Shown piece after piece: positions 7,629 to 18,783 of a stretch of DNA of 64,000 nucleotides. The position numbers and the translations under genes are program-made. The notes beneath the pieces were generated by a model. That model was not told the DNA's origin. It did no database searches and saw only the letters and a program-made list of their open reading frames with translations. The stretch's first letter is position 1. Every line of letters begins with the position of its first letter. The stretch comes from Armatimonadota bacterium (GTDB lineage: Bacteria > Sysuimicrobiota > Sysuimicrobiia > Sysuimicrobiales > Sysuimicrobiaceae): assembly GCA_025059775.1 (NCBI GenBank), contig JANXCW010000003.1, forward strand, positions 175,204 through 239,203. Reading direction: 5' to 3'.

Positions 7629-8798
7629 ATGGCGCCTGCGGACGTGGTCATCATCGGCGGCGGGTGCATGGGAGCCAGCGTGGCCTTCCACCTGGCACGT
7701 CGCCTGCAGGGCAAGGTCCTTCTCCTCGAGCGGGACCGGGTAGGGATGGGGCCCACCGGCCGCACGGTGGGGATCATCCGGCTGCACTACTCCCACGAAC
7801 CCCTCATCGCGCTTGCCCTGCGCAGCCTGGACGCGTTTGCACACTTCGGGATCCTCACGGGTCGCAGCGCGGACTTCACCCGCACGGGATTTTTGCTGCT
7901 GGTTCCGGAGGGGGAGTGGGAGGGGCTACTGGCCAACGTAGCGTTGCAGCGACGCCTGGGAGCCCGGGTGGAGCTCCTCACCGCGGAGGAAGTGGTCCGG
8001 ATGGACCCCAGGCTGAGCCCGGAGGGGATCGCGGGCGGAGCGTACGAGCCGGAGAGCGGGTTCGCGGACGGATACGCAACCGCGACGGGCTTTGCGGCCG
8101 CAGCCCGGGAACGGGGCGTGGAGATCGAAGAGGGGGTCCGGGCGGAATCCCTCGAGGTGCGGAACGGAAGGATCGTGGGCGTGCAGACCTCCCGGGGAGC
8201 GGTGGGCACCGAAAGGGTTCTCGTGGCCGCGGGGCCATGGAGCGTGGATCTCCTGCGGCCCCTCGGCATCGAGCTCCCCATCGTGGCGGCCCGGGAGCAG
8301 GTGGTGCACCTGGCACCTCCCCAGGCCTTCGGGCCTCTGCGGGTGGTCCTGGAGGACCTCGCCCTGGGCTTTTATGCGCGGCCTGAGACCGGAGGGACGG
8401 TGTTGGCGGGGGTGCTGGAGGAGGAGCCGGAGGAGATCGTGAACCCCGACGGATTTCACCCAGGCGTGGACTTGCACTTCGTGGAGCGGGTAGCTCGGGT
8501 GTGGAGCGCACGCTTTCCGCAAGCCCGGGAATCCCATTTCCTGGGGGGATATGCCAGCCTGTACGATGTCACCCCCGATTGGCAGCCCATCCTGGGCCCG
8601 GTGGAGGGAATCGAGGGGCTTTACCTGGCCGCGGGTTTTAGCGGGCACGGGTTTAAGCTCAGCCCAGCGCTTGGCGAGGAGCTGAGCCGGTGGTTGGTGG
8701 GGGAAGAGCCCACCGTGGACCTCGCAGCTTTCTCCCTCCGCCGGTTCCGGGAGGGGAAGCTCCTGCGGGGAAGACACCGGAAGGGGCTTCTCGGGTAG
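7629..8798 (+). CDS. FAD-dependent amino acid oxidase-family protein (DAO/sarcosine oxidase beta-like)
   Basis: A 389-residue flavoprotein of the DAO superfamily (D-amino acid oxidase, sarcosine oxidase beta, glycine oxidase). It has an N-terminal dinucleotide-binding motif (VVIIGGGCMGASVAFHLA), a GRTVGIIRLHYSHE segment typical of sarcosine-oxidase-beta-like members, and a C-terminal FAD motif with GLYLAAGFSGHGFKLSP. It probably oxidises a secondary or N-methyl amino acid, but the substrate cannot be assigned. It stands alone between two minus-strand blocks, without the alpha, gamma and delta subunits of heterotetrameric sarcosine oxidase. Confidence 0.85.
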   Translation: MAPADVVIIGGGCMGASVAFHLARRLQGKVLLLERDRVGMGPTGRTVGIIRLHYSHEPLIALALRSLDAFAHFGILTGRSADFTRTGFLLLVPEGEWEGLLANVALQRRLGARVELLTAEEVVRMDPRLSPEGIAGGAYEPESGFADGYATATGFAAAARERGVEIEEGVRAESLEVRNGRIVGVQTSRGAVGTERVLVAAGPWSVDLLRPLGIELPIVAAREQVVHLAPPQAFGPLRVVLEDLALGFYARPETGGTVLAGVLEEEPEEIVNPDGFHPGVDLHFVERVARVWSARFPQARESHFLGGYASLYDVTPDWQPILGPVEGIEGLYLAAGFSGHGFKLSPALGEELSRWLVGEEPTVDLAAFSLRRFREGKLLRGRHRKGLLG

Positions 8799-8800
8799 GC

Positions 8801-10094
8801 CTATGGTTCCTGCAGGAGGATCGGGGTCGGGGCGGGTGAGCCCACCCCACCCCGCAGGGACCGCCAGGCCGAGATCAGGAACCATCCGCCCCCGCAGGCG
8901 GCGAGCACACCGGAGATGGCCAGGAGGGTGAGGGGAAGGGTCCACGGGTGCGGGCCCGACAGGTAGGCCTTGCGGGGCATCCCGGATCCCGCGGCCACCA
9001 GCAGCGCGGCCACCGTGAGTACGGCTCCGCTTCCGAAAAGGTGCAGCTGAGCCCTGCCTGCGCGCGGCAGGACCTCGCACCCGTTTTCCTCCAGAATCCG
9101 GTACACCATGCCCACGAAGGCGGTGGTGACCCCGCCTACCAGCATGGCATGGTAGTGGGCGGTGATCCGGAGGGTCTGGGCAGCACCGATCGGTGCGAGG
9201 ATCCCGCCCAGCAGGTACAGCCCCACGGACCACTCCAAGGCCGACCGCTCAAGAAGGCCACCGGGCCGCGGGGGGAGCGCTGCGGATACGCTGTACAAGC
9301 ACCCAAAGGTGCACCAGGGTGGGGACACTCAGGCCAAGGCCCAAAGCCGCGTTTTTCAGGCTCCAATCCGGCATGCCGGATGGGTCGGGTGCCAAGTACA
9401 GCAGGGAGGGGAGAAAGGCGAGGAGGCCGGAGAGGGCGTAGGCGGTGCGCACCGGGGATCTGTGCGTAGGCGCGATCCTCCATCCGGCCTCTGCCAGGGC
9501 ATGCCAGGCGAGGGCCAGGGCCGTCACGTACACGAACTGCAAGGCGTGCCCCGCTCCCCACAGGGCCGCCTGCGGGTGGTCCCCTCCCACTCTCAGAAGA
9601 CCTACTACGGCCCCCAAGAGCGTGGCCCCATACGCCAGGGCCAGGCATCTGGCACCCCATCGGGGAGTCTCCGGGCACGCCGCCCGTGCAAGCGGCGCAA
9701 GCGCCAGGAGGACTCCGAAGGCCAGGAAGAGGTATCCCGCCCAATACAGGGGGGAAGCCACGAACGGCAGGTAGTCCACCACCACGGGCCGACCGGGGAG
9801 CGCAAGTCCCGCGAGCAGGCACCCGAAGCCCAGGGCGGCCAGACGCAGACCCGATGTGGGCGGTCGGAGGCACGACAGATGGAGGGCCACCGCGGTGCTG
9901 CACCCCAGCAGCCACACCACCAGGGAGAAGGTGACGTGCCCCACCAGGGTCTTGTAGAAGGCCTCAGGAGGAATCCCGTGTGCAAACAGCGGTAGCCTTC
10001 CTCCGGTGATGAGAACGGCCAGCACGCCCGCCGTGGCCGCGGCGGCAAGACTGAGCCTCACCCACTCCACCACGCCGCGGCCGTTGGCATCCAT
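8801..10094 (-). pseudogene. Heme-copper oxidase subunit I-like gene split by a frameshift
   Basis: Two minus-strand frames together make one polytopic protein of about 430 residues. Frame one starts at ATG 10094 and carries GHVTFSLVVWLLG in an early helix, WGAGHALQFVYV, and later helices, then stops at 9249. Frame two (from about 9328 to 8801) continues with LLGGILAPIG and LRITAHYHAMLVGGV; the HxH there matches the heme-ligand helix of CcoN/NorB-like subunits. The frames cross at a run of six identical bases at 9270-9275; removing one base joins them. It may be a decayed gene, a sequencing error or a +1 frameshifting gene. It follows the 10102-11454 chimera by 7 bases. Confidence 0.7.
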
Positions 10095-10101
10095 GCGTCC
10101 C

Positions 10102-11454
10102 TCAGTGCCCGATGGGCCACGAGCGGGACAGGTTCCAGTAGTTGCCCAGGTACATGAAGACGAAGAAAGCCGCGAACAGCAGACACAGGACGAAGGTGCC
10201 GGGGACCGCGGGAACTTCCCTTGCCCCGTGTCCTGGGTTGCCGCCGAGCGGCAGCGCGTACTGCCGGCGCAGTTCGTCGTCGGTAAGCCGCTTTCCGAGC
10301 AGGACCGTGGCCACCACCAGGACCACGAACGGGGCACCGCCCAGCAGGGCCAGTATCCCCCCGACCCCGGCCACCGCCAGGAGTCGGTAGACCTCGTCCG
10401 GCCATGCGAAGGCCAAGGGCAACCCCCGGAACCGGAAGATGTCCGGCTGCTTGCGGGGAAGTCCGTACCGGACGCCCAGCTGCAGGTAGGCCAGAACCAG
10501 GAGGCCGACGCCGACCCCGAACAGCCACGGCTGCCACCGGGCCCAACGCTCCCCCACCACACGGCGGTTGATCCACTTCCACCCCACGGACAGCGCCCCG
10601 CTGGGCTCTGTTTGCAGGTGGTGGGCGCTCCCCAGGTTGATGGCGACCAGGTACAGGACGAAAGCCGCGCGAGACACCTTCTCGCTCGGCGTGCGGCCGC
10701 CCACGGTGAGCTGCGCCAGCAGGTACCACACCGCTACCGTGGCAGCCAGGTTGATTTGCTGGGACGGATGGGCAAAACCCCAGTACACCAGCTTCCAGAG
10801 GAATGGATCCAGGTGCGCCAGCAGCCCCGCGGACCACGGCAAGGCAGGTACGAAGACCAGCGCGCCCACCAGCAGGGTGGCCACCGCCAGCACCGCGCCC
10901 ACGGTATCCGCCACGCTCACGTCCTCGCACCCCATCTCCAGCAACTCCAGGGCGATCCTCCGGACGGTCCGCGGATCCGCCCGGCCGCTGTAGGGGCACC
11001 ACCACGCCACGCTGATGTAGCCGCGCACCGACATCCCTTCTCGGTGCGCTTCCCGTACCACCTCCCGGAAGGTCCGCAAAGACGCCTCCACCGTCATCCC
11101 CAGATTGGCCTGGGCGAAGGCGTCCGTGGCCGCGGTGAACACCGCAATGGTCCGGACCCCGCAGGCGACGGCCCGTTGCAATCCCCGCAGGTTTGGAACC
11201 AGCGCGATGTGGTGGACTCCTTCCCGCGGCCGCAGGCGGTGCACCACCTCCTCCGTGTCCGCCATCTGAGGTACCCGATCTGGCCGCACGAACGACCCCA
11301 CCTCGATCCACCGCAGCCCTGCCTCCGCCAGGGCCTCGATGAAGGCCACCTTGACGTCCGTGGGGAGGATCTCGGGCTCGTTCTGGAGGCCGTCCCGGGG
11401 GCCCACCTCCACCACCCGGACGGTAGAGGGAAGGGAATCGAGGGGAACGGTCAT
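10102..11454 (-). CDS. In-frame chimera: N-terminal HMG-CoA lyase fused to heme-copper oxidase-like membrane sequence
   Basis: The 450-codon frame changes character near residue 186 (about base 10896). Residues 1-185 are a clear HMG-CoA lyase (EVGPRDGLQNE with catalytic Arg/Asp; IEVGSFV; VPNLRGLQRA). The normal barrel of about 300 residues stops at VSVADTVG, losing the catalytic HxH and the active-site cysteine loop. From there on the sequence is membrane-spanning, with YWGFAHP and SAHHLQTEPSG resembling the CuB helices of ba3-type oxidases, but with the front half of an oxidase missing and no HxH helix afterwards. The last helix ends NYWNLSRSWPIGH. Neither half looks functional. A deletion fusion or an assembly join are the two explanations. 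Confidence 0.7.
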   Translation of the reverse strand: MTVPLDSLPSTVRVVEVGPRDGLQNEPEILPTDVKVAFIEALAEAGLRWIEVGSFVRPDRVPQMADTEEVVHRLRPREGVHHIALVPNLRGLQRAVACGVRTIAVFTAATDAFAQANLGMTVEASLRTFREVVREAHREGMSVRGYISVAWWCPYSGRADPRTVRRIALELLEMGCEDVSVADTVGAVLAVATLLVGALVFVPALPWSAGLLAHLDPFLWKLVYWGFAHPSQQINLAATVAVWYLLAQLTVGGRTPSEKVSRAAFVLYLVAINLGSAHHLQTEPSGALSVGWKWINRRVVGERWARWQPWLFGVGVGLLVLAYLQLGVRYGLPRKQPDIFRFRGLPLAFAWPDEVYRLLAVAGVGGILALLGGAPFVVLVVATVLLGKRLTDDELRRQYALPLGGNPGHGAREVPAVPGTFVLCLLFAAFFVFMYLGNYWNLSRSWPIGH

Positions 11455-11948
11455 GGGAGCAGTTCCAGCTCCACCACCGCGGCTCCGCCCGCCACCTGCG
11501 ATCCGGGCTCCACCCGGATGGCCACCACCCGGGCCCTCACCGGAGCCCGCATGACGGTCTCCATCTTCATGGCCTCCAGGACATACAGCGGTTCACCATG
11601 CTCCACCACCTACCCGGCCTGCACGAGGATGCGGGTCACCACTCCGGGCATGGGCGCCCCTAAGTTCGGACGGAAGGACTCGGGTTCCGGGCTGCGCACC
11701 GAGACCTCGTGGACAAACGTGTGGGTCTCGCCATCCAGGTGCAGGTTGTGGCGGTCGCCTTCGGAGGCGAAGTGTACAAGCCACCGCCTCTCACCCGCGA
11801 CGACCGCGTAGGCGTTCGGCCCCACCGGCCGGATCCGAAACGAGAACTCCCGGCCGTCCGCAAATACCCGGATCGTAGGGGATTCCTCCAGGACCTCCAC
11901 CTCCACCACCCGCTCGCGCCACCGGAGCACGAACCGTTCCTGCCTCAT
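11451..11948 (-). pseudogene. Biotin carboxyl carrier protein interrupted by an amber codon
   Basis: The frame from ATG 11948 encodes a biotinyl carrier: an N-terminal all-beta segment, then NLGAPMPGVVTRILVQAG. A TAG at 11610-11612 interrupts it. Reading resumes in the same frame with VVEHGEPLYVLEAMKMETV, including the biotin-attachment lysine in AMKM, and ends at a TGA overlapping the next gene's ATG (ATGA). Loss of the part after TAG removes the biotin site, so the product is inactive unless the codon is read through. CAG or AAG to TAG would be a single change. It would have been the carrier for the carboxylase encoded upstream. Confidence 0.8.
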
Positions 11949-13421
11949 CCGAGCCTCCAGCTCCGCAGTCGATCCCAGGGATCCACAAACCCCTGCGGTA
12001 GCCGCGGGGCGGTCTTTGCCAGGCCGTAACCGGAGAGGACGGCGGCCAGGGCGAAGAGCGCCTCCGTGGGAGGATGTGGGTGCCAATCTGCGAAGTGGTC
12101 CGTGAGGAACGCGGTGGGGAGGTCGCCGGACTGAAAGGCGGGATGATCCAGCACGTCCCGCAGGAACGCGAGGTTCGTGGTGGGCCCGAGGATCACGTAG
12201 GAGGCAAGGGCCTGTCGGAGGCGCGCGATGGCGGCGGGACGGTCCGGGCCCAGGCGATGACCTTGGAGAGCAGGGGATCGTAGGAGACGGAAACCCTCTG
12301 GCCCGTTCGGATCCCGGAATCGATGCGCACTCCCGGGAGATGTGGTTCTACAGGTGCAGGATGGTTCCCGCGGAAGGTGCGAAGCCCCGCTCTGGATCCT
12401 CCGCGTACACCCGCGCCTCCATGGCCCATCCCCGCAGGACCACCCCCTCTTGCCGCAGCGTCAGGGCCTCTTCTGCGGCGATCCGCAGCTGCTGGTGCAC
12501 CAAGTCCACACCCGTCACGAGTTCTGTTACGGGATGCTCTACCTGGAGCCGGGCGTTCACCTCGAGGAAGGCGAAGTTCTCCTCCCCGTCCACCAGGAAC
12601 TCCACGGTTCCCGCGTTCACGTACCCCGCTTCCCGCATCAGCCGCAGGGCCGCCCGCGCAAGCCGCCCGCGGAGCTCCGGATCGAGCGCCACGGAGGGTG
12701 CCTCCTCCAGCACCTTCTGGTACCGGCGCTGCACGGAGCACTCCCGCTCCCCCAGATGCACCGCGTTCCCGTACCGGTCCAGGAGAACCTGCACCTCGAT
12801 GTGCCGTGGCCGCTCCAGGTACCGTTCCAGCAGGAGTGCGTCGGTGCCGAAGGCAGCCAGAGCCTCCCGTCGGGCGCCGGGGAGGGCTTCTCGGAGCTCC
12901 TCGGGGTTGTGCACCACCCGCATGCCCCTTCCGCCTCCTCCTGCTGCGGCTTTGAGCAGGGGCGGAAATCCGACCCGCTGCGCCTGGCGAAGGGCCTCCT
13001 CGTCCCGCACGGGGCGGTCGGTGCCCGCAAGTACAGGCACTCCCAACCGTGCCGCCAACCGCCGGACCGCGGCCTTGTCTGCCACAGCCTCCAGAACCTC
13101 AGGAGGTGGGCCGATGAAAGCGATCCCCGCTTCCCGACAGGCCGCGGCGAACTCCGGGTTCTCCGCCAGAAACCCGTATCCGGGGTGGATGGCCTCCGCG
13201 CCCGTGGCCCTGGCCGCGTCCAGGATCCGCCCGATGTGGAGGTAGGACTGCTCCGGCTCCGCGGGGCCGATCGGCACCGCCTCCTCCGCCAGCCACACGT
13301 GGAGGCTATCTTCGTCTGCCTCCGAGTACACGGCCACCGTGCGGATCCCCAGCTCCCGGCAGGCCCGGAGGATGCGGACCGCGATCTCGCCCCGATTGGC
13401 CACCAGGACCTTCCGGAACAT
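11945..13421 (-). pseudogene. Biotin carboxylase subunit (methylcrotonyl-CoA carboxylase alpha-like), frameshifted near C-terminus
   Basis: From ATG 13421 (overlapping the upstream stop) the first 357 residues are an intact biotin carboxylase core: KVLVANRGEIAVRI, the glycine-rich ATP loop AAAGGGGRGMRVV, ERECSVQRRYQK and EVNARLQVEHPVTE. The frame then stops at 12348 after GTILHL. The family's C-terminal lobe continues in other frames: VRIDSGIRTGQRV to SKVIAWA in one, and VILGPTTNLAFLRDVL to the end at 11945 in another. One missing base near 12350 and one near 12245 reconcile all three. The operon setting suggests the leucine-pathway enzyme. As written the protein lacks its C-terminal lobe. 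Confidence 0.8.
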
Positions 13422-14193
13422 CACCGGTCCATCCAGGCGGGCGGCCGCTTCTCCAAAAACGCCCGCATCCCTTCCTGTGCCTCCGGGCCCGCCCGCAGTT
13501 CTGCGAGGAGCTCCACCGCAAACCGCCGCGCCTCCTCCCACGGCAGGGAAGGGACCGCTCCGAACAACTGCTTCACCGCGGCCAGGGCCCGCGGACCCGC
13601 GGCCAGCAGCGCGTTTCCCCAGCCCTCGATCACCTCGTCCACGTCCGGGCTCACCTCGTGCACGAGGCCCATCGCCTGTGCCTGCTCCGCAGCGAACCGC
13701 TGTCCCAGAAGGGCCGCCCCCAGGAGCGGTTCACCCGGCGCAAGGGGAAGGGAAGGATCATGGCGGGGGCAAGTCCCAGGCGCACCTCCGGCAAGCCGAA
13801 CACCGCACCCGGGTGGGCCACAGCGAGATCGCAGGCCGCCCCCAGCCCCACCCCGCCGCCCAGGGTCGGCCCGTGCACCCGGGCGATCACGGGCTTGGGG
13901 CAGTCCGCGATGGCCTCCAGCATGATGAACAGACGCTCCGCGTCCCGGCGGTTTTCATCCGGTGGAGCATGCCAGGAGGTCAGCATCCTGCGAATATCCG
14001 CACCCGCGCAGAAGGAGGGGCCTTCCGCCGCCAGCACGATGTACCGCACATGTTCTTTTTCTTTCTTCCCGATCTCCCGGAACGCTTGTGTGAGAGCATC
14101 CATGAGCTCCGGGGAAAGAGCGTTGTGGACCTCCGACCGCGTCAGGGTGATCACCGTGCGCGGCCCCTCCTCCTGCACGCGAATCGGTGGCAT
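13421..14193 (-). pseudogene. Enoyl-CoA hydratase (methylglutaconyl-CoA hydratase-like) with one frameshift
   Basis: The crotonase fold is split over two frames. The first (ATG 14193) carries FCAGADI for the oxyanion hole and GPTLGGGVGLGAACDLAVA, then runs out of register after ILPFPLRRV. The second resumes with GEPLL-type sequence and MGLVHEVSPDVDEV to the end at 13421. One base missing in the CCC run at 13734-13736 (plus-strand notation) restores a normal 257-residue hydratase. It lies between the two carboxylase subunit genes, as in leucine/isovalerate (liu) operons, where it hydrates 3-methylglutaconyl-CoA. Confidence 0.78.
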
Positions 14194-14208
14194 CCGCTTC
14201 CTCCGTGG

Positions 14209-15757
14209 TCACATGCGGAACACCCCGGGCTTCATCCCCTCGATGGGCGCGTTCAGCGCCACCGACAGGGCCAGGCCGAGGGCATCGCGGGTTGCGGTCG
14301 GCTCCAGGATCCCATCGTCCCACAGCCGGGCGGTGCTGTAATAAGGACTTCCTTCCCGCTCGTACTTCTCCAGGATGGGACGCGCGATGGCCTCCTCCTC
14401 CGGAGAGAGGGCCTTGCCTTCCCGCCGGAGCTGCTCCCGCTTCACCGTGGCCAGGACCTCCGCGGCCTGCTCCGGCCCCATGACGGTGATGCGGGCGTTG
14501 GGCCACATCCACAGAAAGCGCGGCTCATAGGCCCGGCCGCGCATGGCGTAGTTCCCGGCCCCGTAGGATCCTCCGATGATCACCGTGAACTTCGGCACCT
14601 GGCAGGTGGCCACTGCGTGCACCATCTTGGCTCCCGCTCGGGCGATGCCCGCGGCCTCATACTGCCGGCCCACGATGAACCCCGTGATGTTCTGCAAAAA
14701 CACGAGAGGAATCCGGCGCTGGCCGCACAGCTCGATGAAGTGGGCGCCTTTCTCGGCGCTCTCCACGAACAGCACCCCGTTGTTCGCTACGATCCCCACC
14801 AGGATCCCATGGAGGCGAGCGAAGCCGCACACCAGGGCGATAATCTCCCGGACGTCGTAGGGCTGCCGCAGGTCCCCGGGGCAGGATCCCGTAGATCTCC
14901 TCGGGGTCGTAGTAGGGATCCTCGGGCGGGGCCACGTCCACCTCCGGCGGGGCTTGCGGCGATTCAGGGTAGTCACGATGGCACGCACGATGCGCAGCGC
15001 CTCCCACTCGCTTTCCGCATAGTGCTCCACCACCCCGGAGCGGCGGGCGTGCACGTCCGCGCCGCCTAGCTCTTCCGCGGTGACGTCCTCTCCGGTGGCG
15101 GCCTTGGCCAGCGGCGGACCCGCGAGGAAGATGGTGCCGCTCCCCCGCACGATCACCGCCTCGTCGCTCATGGCAGGGACGTAGGCGCCACCCGCGGTGC
15201 ACATCCCCAGCACCGCCGCGATCTGGGAGATCCCCAGAGCGCTCATGCGGGCCTGGTTGTAGAAGATGCGGCCGAAGTGGTCCCGATCCGGGAACACCTC
15301 CGCCTGCAAGGGCAGATAGACGCCGCCGGAGTCCACCAGGTAGATGCAGGGGAGGCAGTTCTGGAGAGCGATCTCCTGGGCCCGCAGGTGCTTTTTCACC
15401 GTCAGGGGGAAGTACGTGCCGCCCTTGACGGTGGCGTCGTTGGCCACGATCATGCACTCCACCCACCCGGCCGATCCCTGTGACCAGGCTCGCCCCCGGC
15501 GCCTCGTTGTCGTACATCCCCCAGGCCGCCAGGGGCGAGAGTTCGAGGAAAGGGGAGCCGGGATCCAGGAGGTGTTCGATGCGCTCTCGGGCGGTGAGCT
15601 TGCCGAGCTGCCGCTGTCGGCGCAGGGCCCGCTCTCCTCCCCCTTGGCGGACCCATCGGAGCCGCTCCCGGAGCTCCTCGACGAGCCGCAGGTGGTGGGC
15701 CCGGTTCTGCCGGAACTCCTCCGTGTCCGTGTGCACCCGGGACGGGATCCGCTCCAT
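14209..15757 (-). pseudogene. Acyl-CoA carboxyltransferase (methylcrotonyl-CoA carboxylase beta-like) with three frame changes
   Basis: Start ATG 15757 (MERIPSRV) leads into [18 protein letters not shown]. The frame changes near 15465, after which [19 protein letters not shown] follows. It changes again in a CCCC run at 14949-14952, where [19 protein letters not shown] continues in the first frame, and changes back at another CCCC run at 14878-14881, giving [15 protein letters not shown]. The C-terminal half ([30 protein letters not shown]) is intact to 14209. Two of the shifts compensate each other and sit in homopolymers. Family length of about 510 is preserved. It would carboxylate 3-methylcrotonyl-CoA with the carrier and biotin carboxylase subunits. 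Confidence 0.78.
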
Positions 15758-15840
15758 AGGGCCCCACGGGCAGGATACACCAACTCTCCACTCTGCGCAG
15801 TTGTCCAAGATCCTCCCGGGGGGATACCATCGAACCGGCA

Positions 15841-16949
<1,109 letters not shown>

Positions 16950-16953
<4 letters not shown>

Positions 16954-17738
16954 ACGTGGTGGTGTGCATCAAGCAGGTGCCGGATACCGAACAGCCCATC
17001 CGGGTGAGGTCGGATGGGAGCGGCATCGAGGAGCAGGGCATCAACTGGATCCTCAACTACTACGACGAGCACGCGGTGGAAGAAGCGCTCCGTCTGCGGG
17101 AAAGGCATGGGGGGCGTGTGACCGTGGTGTGCGCAGGCCCCGCCCGGGCCACGGAGGCCATCCGCACCGCGCTCGCCATGGGCGCAGATGAAGGAATCCT
17201 CGTGAGCGACCCGCTCCTGGAGGAGGCGGACCACCTGGGCCTGGCGCGGGCCCTGGCACGGACCATCCAGCGCCTCAGCTGGGACGTGGTGCTGTGCGGC
17301 CGGCTTGCCACGGACGATAACGCGGCGGTGGTGGGCCCCGCCCTGGCGGAATTCCTGGGTGTCCCGCAGGCCACCGCCATCACCAAGCTGGAGATCACAG
17401 ACGGCATGGCCCGCGTGGAGCGGGAGGTGGAGGGGGGCGTGGAGGTGCTGGAGGTACAGCTCCCGGCCGTGTTCAGCGTGGAGCGCACCATCAACGAACC
17501 CCGATATCCCACGCTTCCGGGCATCATGCGGGCCAAGCGCCAGGAGATCCGAACCCTAACCCTGGCGGATCTGGGTCTTGCAGGCTCCGAGGCGGGGGGG
17601 GAGGCAGCCCGGGTGCGGTACATGCGCTTTGATCCGCCGCCCCGGCGGGAAGCGGGGGAGGTGATCCGGCCGGAGAGTCCGGAGGAGGCGGCGGAGCGGA
17701 TCGCGGCGTTCCTGCGGGACGTGGCGAAGGTGCTGTAG
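16950..17738 (+). CDS. etfB: Electron transfer flavoprotein beta subunit
   Basis: Intact 262-residue EtfB, the small subunit of the FAD/AMP-binding flavoprotein that takes electrons from acyl-CoA dehydrogenases to the quinone pool. The beginning [17 protein letters not shown] and the AMP-binding segment [23 protein letters not shown] fit the family. Its ATG overlaps the dehydrogenase stop (ATGA), showing translational coupling to a gene that is now broken. The absence of damage here suggests that other dehydrogenases still need it, or that decay nearby is recent. Confidence 0.93.
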
Positions 17739-17753
17739 ATGGGAGGGAAGGCC

Positions 17754-18743
17754 ATGGAGGAGATCTGGGTCCTTGTGGATCACGCCGCGGGACAGCTGCG
17801 GCGGATCACCCTGGAGCTACTGGGCAAGGGCCGGGCGCTCGCGGACGCCCGCGGCGGTCGGTTGGTGGCCCTGGTTCTGGGGCATGGAGTTGAGCATCTC
17901 GCCGGGCCGCTTGCAGAACACGGGGCGGATGGAGTTCTCCTGGCCGACCATCCCGCGCTTGCGTCGTACCGGGTGGAGGCGTATGCCCACGTGATGGGCG
18001 AAGCCATCCAGGAGCACCGCCCGTGGGCGGTGCTCGTACCCTCCACCGCGGACGGGCGGGACCTGGCGCCCCGTGTGGCCGCACGCCTGGGGACGGGGAT
18101 CGTGACGGACGTGGAGGACCTGTGGGTGGAGGGGGATCGGCTCGTAGCCCGGCGGCCCATGTTCACCCGAAAGGTGGTGGGAACCGTGGCCTTCGTGGGA
18201 GATGGACCGCGGATCGCGGTGGTGCTGCCCAAGGTGTTCCCCCCCGCGGGCCGGCAGCAGGGGAGGACCGCGGAGGTCCGGCGTCTGGAGGTGGATCCGG
18301 AGGCGGTACCCGTGCGAACCCGGATTGTGGAGCGCCGGGAGGTGCGACGGGAGCGGGTTTCGCTCACGGAGGCGGAGATCGTGGTGAGCGGGGGTCGTGG
18401 GCTGCGGGGTCCGGAGAACTTCGCCCTGCTGGAGGAGCTGGCCGCGGAGCTGGGAGCCGCGGTGGGCTCCAGCCGTCCGCCCGTGGACAGCGGCTGGGTG
18501 CCCCACGACTACGAGATCGGGCAGACGGGCAAGACCGTGAGCCCGACCGTGTACATCGCGGTGGGGATCTCCGGCGCTCCGCAACACCTGGCGGGCATGT
18601 CGGGCTCGAAGTACATCATTGCCGTCAACAAGGATCCCAATGCCCCCATCTTCCAGGTGGCGACCCTGGGGGTGGTGGGGGACCTGTTTGAGATCGTTCC
18701 GCGTCTCGTGGCGGCGGTGCGGCGCGCGAAGACGGCTTCGTAA
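17754..18743 (+). CDS. etfA: Electron transfer flavoprotein alpha subunit
   Basis: Intact EtfA of about 329 residues. The C-terminal FAD domain carries [54 protein letters not shown] and [11 protein letters not shown], all hallmark segments. I chose ATG 17754 because GGGAGGGAAGG stands just upstream; an in-frame ATG at 17739 abuts the etfB stop. It pairs with EtfB to carry electrons from acyl-CoA or sarcosine-type dehydrogenases to ETF:quinone oxidoreductase, which is not in the window. Confidence 0.93.
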   Translation: MEEIWVLVDHAAGQLRRITLELLGKGRALADARGGRLVALVLGHGVEHLAGPLAEHGADGVLLADHPALASYRVEAYAHVMGEAIQEHRPWAVLVPSTADGRDLAPRVAARLGTGIVTDVEDLWVEGDRLVARRPMFTRKVVGTVAFVGDGPRIAVVLPKVFPPAGRQQGRTAEVRRLEVDPEAVPVRTRIVERREVRRERVSLTEAEIVVSGGRGLRGPENFALLEELAAELGAAVGSSRPPVDSGWVPHDYEIGQTGKTVSPTVYIAVGISGAPQHLAGMSGSKYIIAVNKDPNAPIFQVATLGVVGDLFEIVPRLVAAVRRAKTAS

Positions 18744-18783
18744 GCGCCCGAAGACGTCCCTCGGGGCAGAAGGGAGGCATACC

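Noticed and set aside
10102..11454. A genuine bifunctional HMG-CoA lyase-oxidase enzyme
   Set aside because: Essential residues of both halves are missing and the surrounding genes are also damaged, so a working fusion is not supported.
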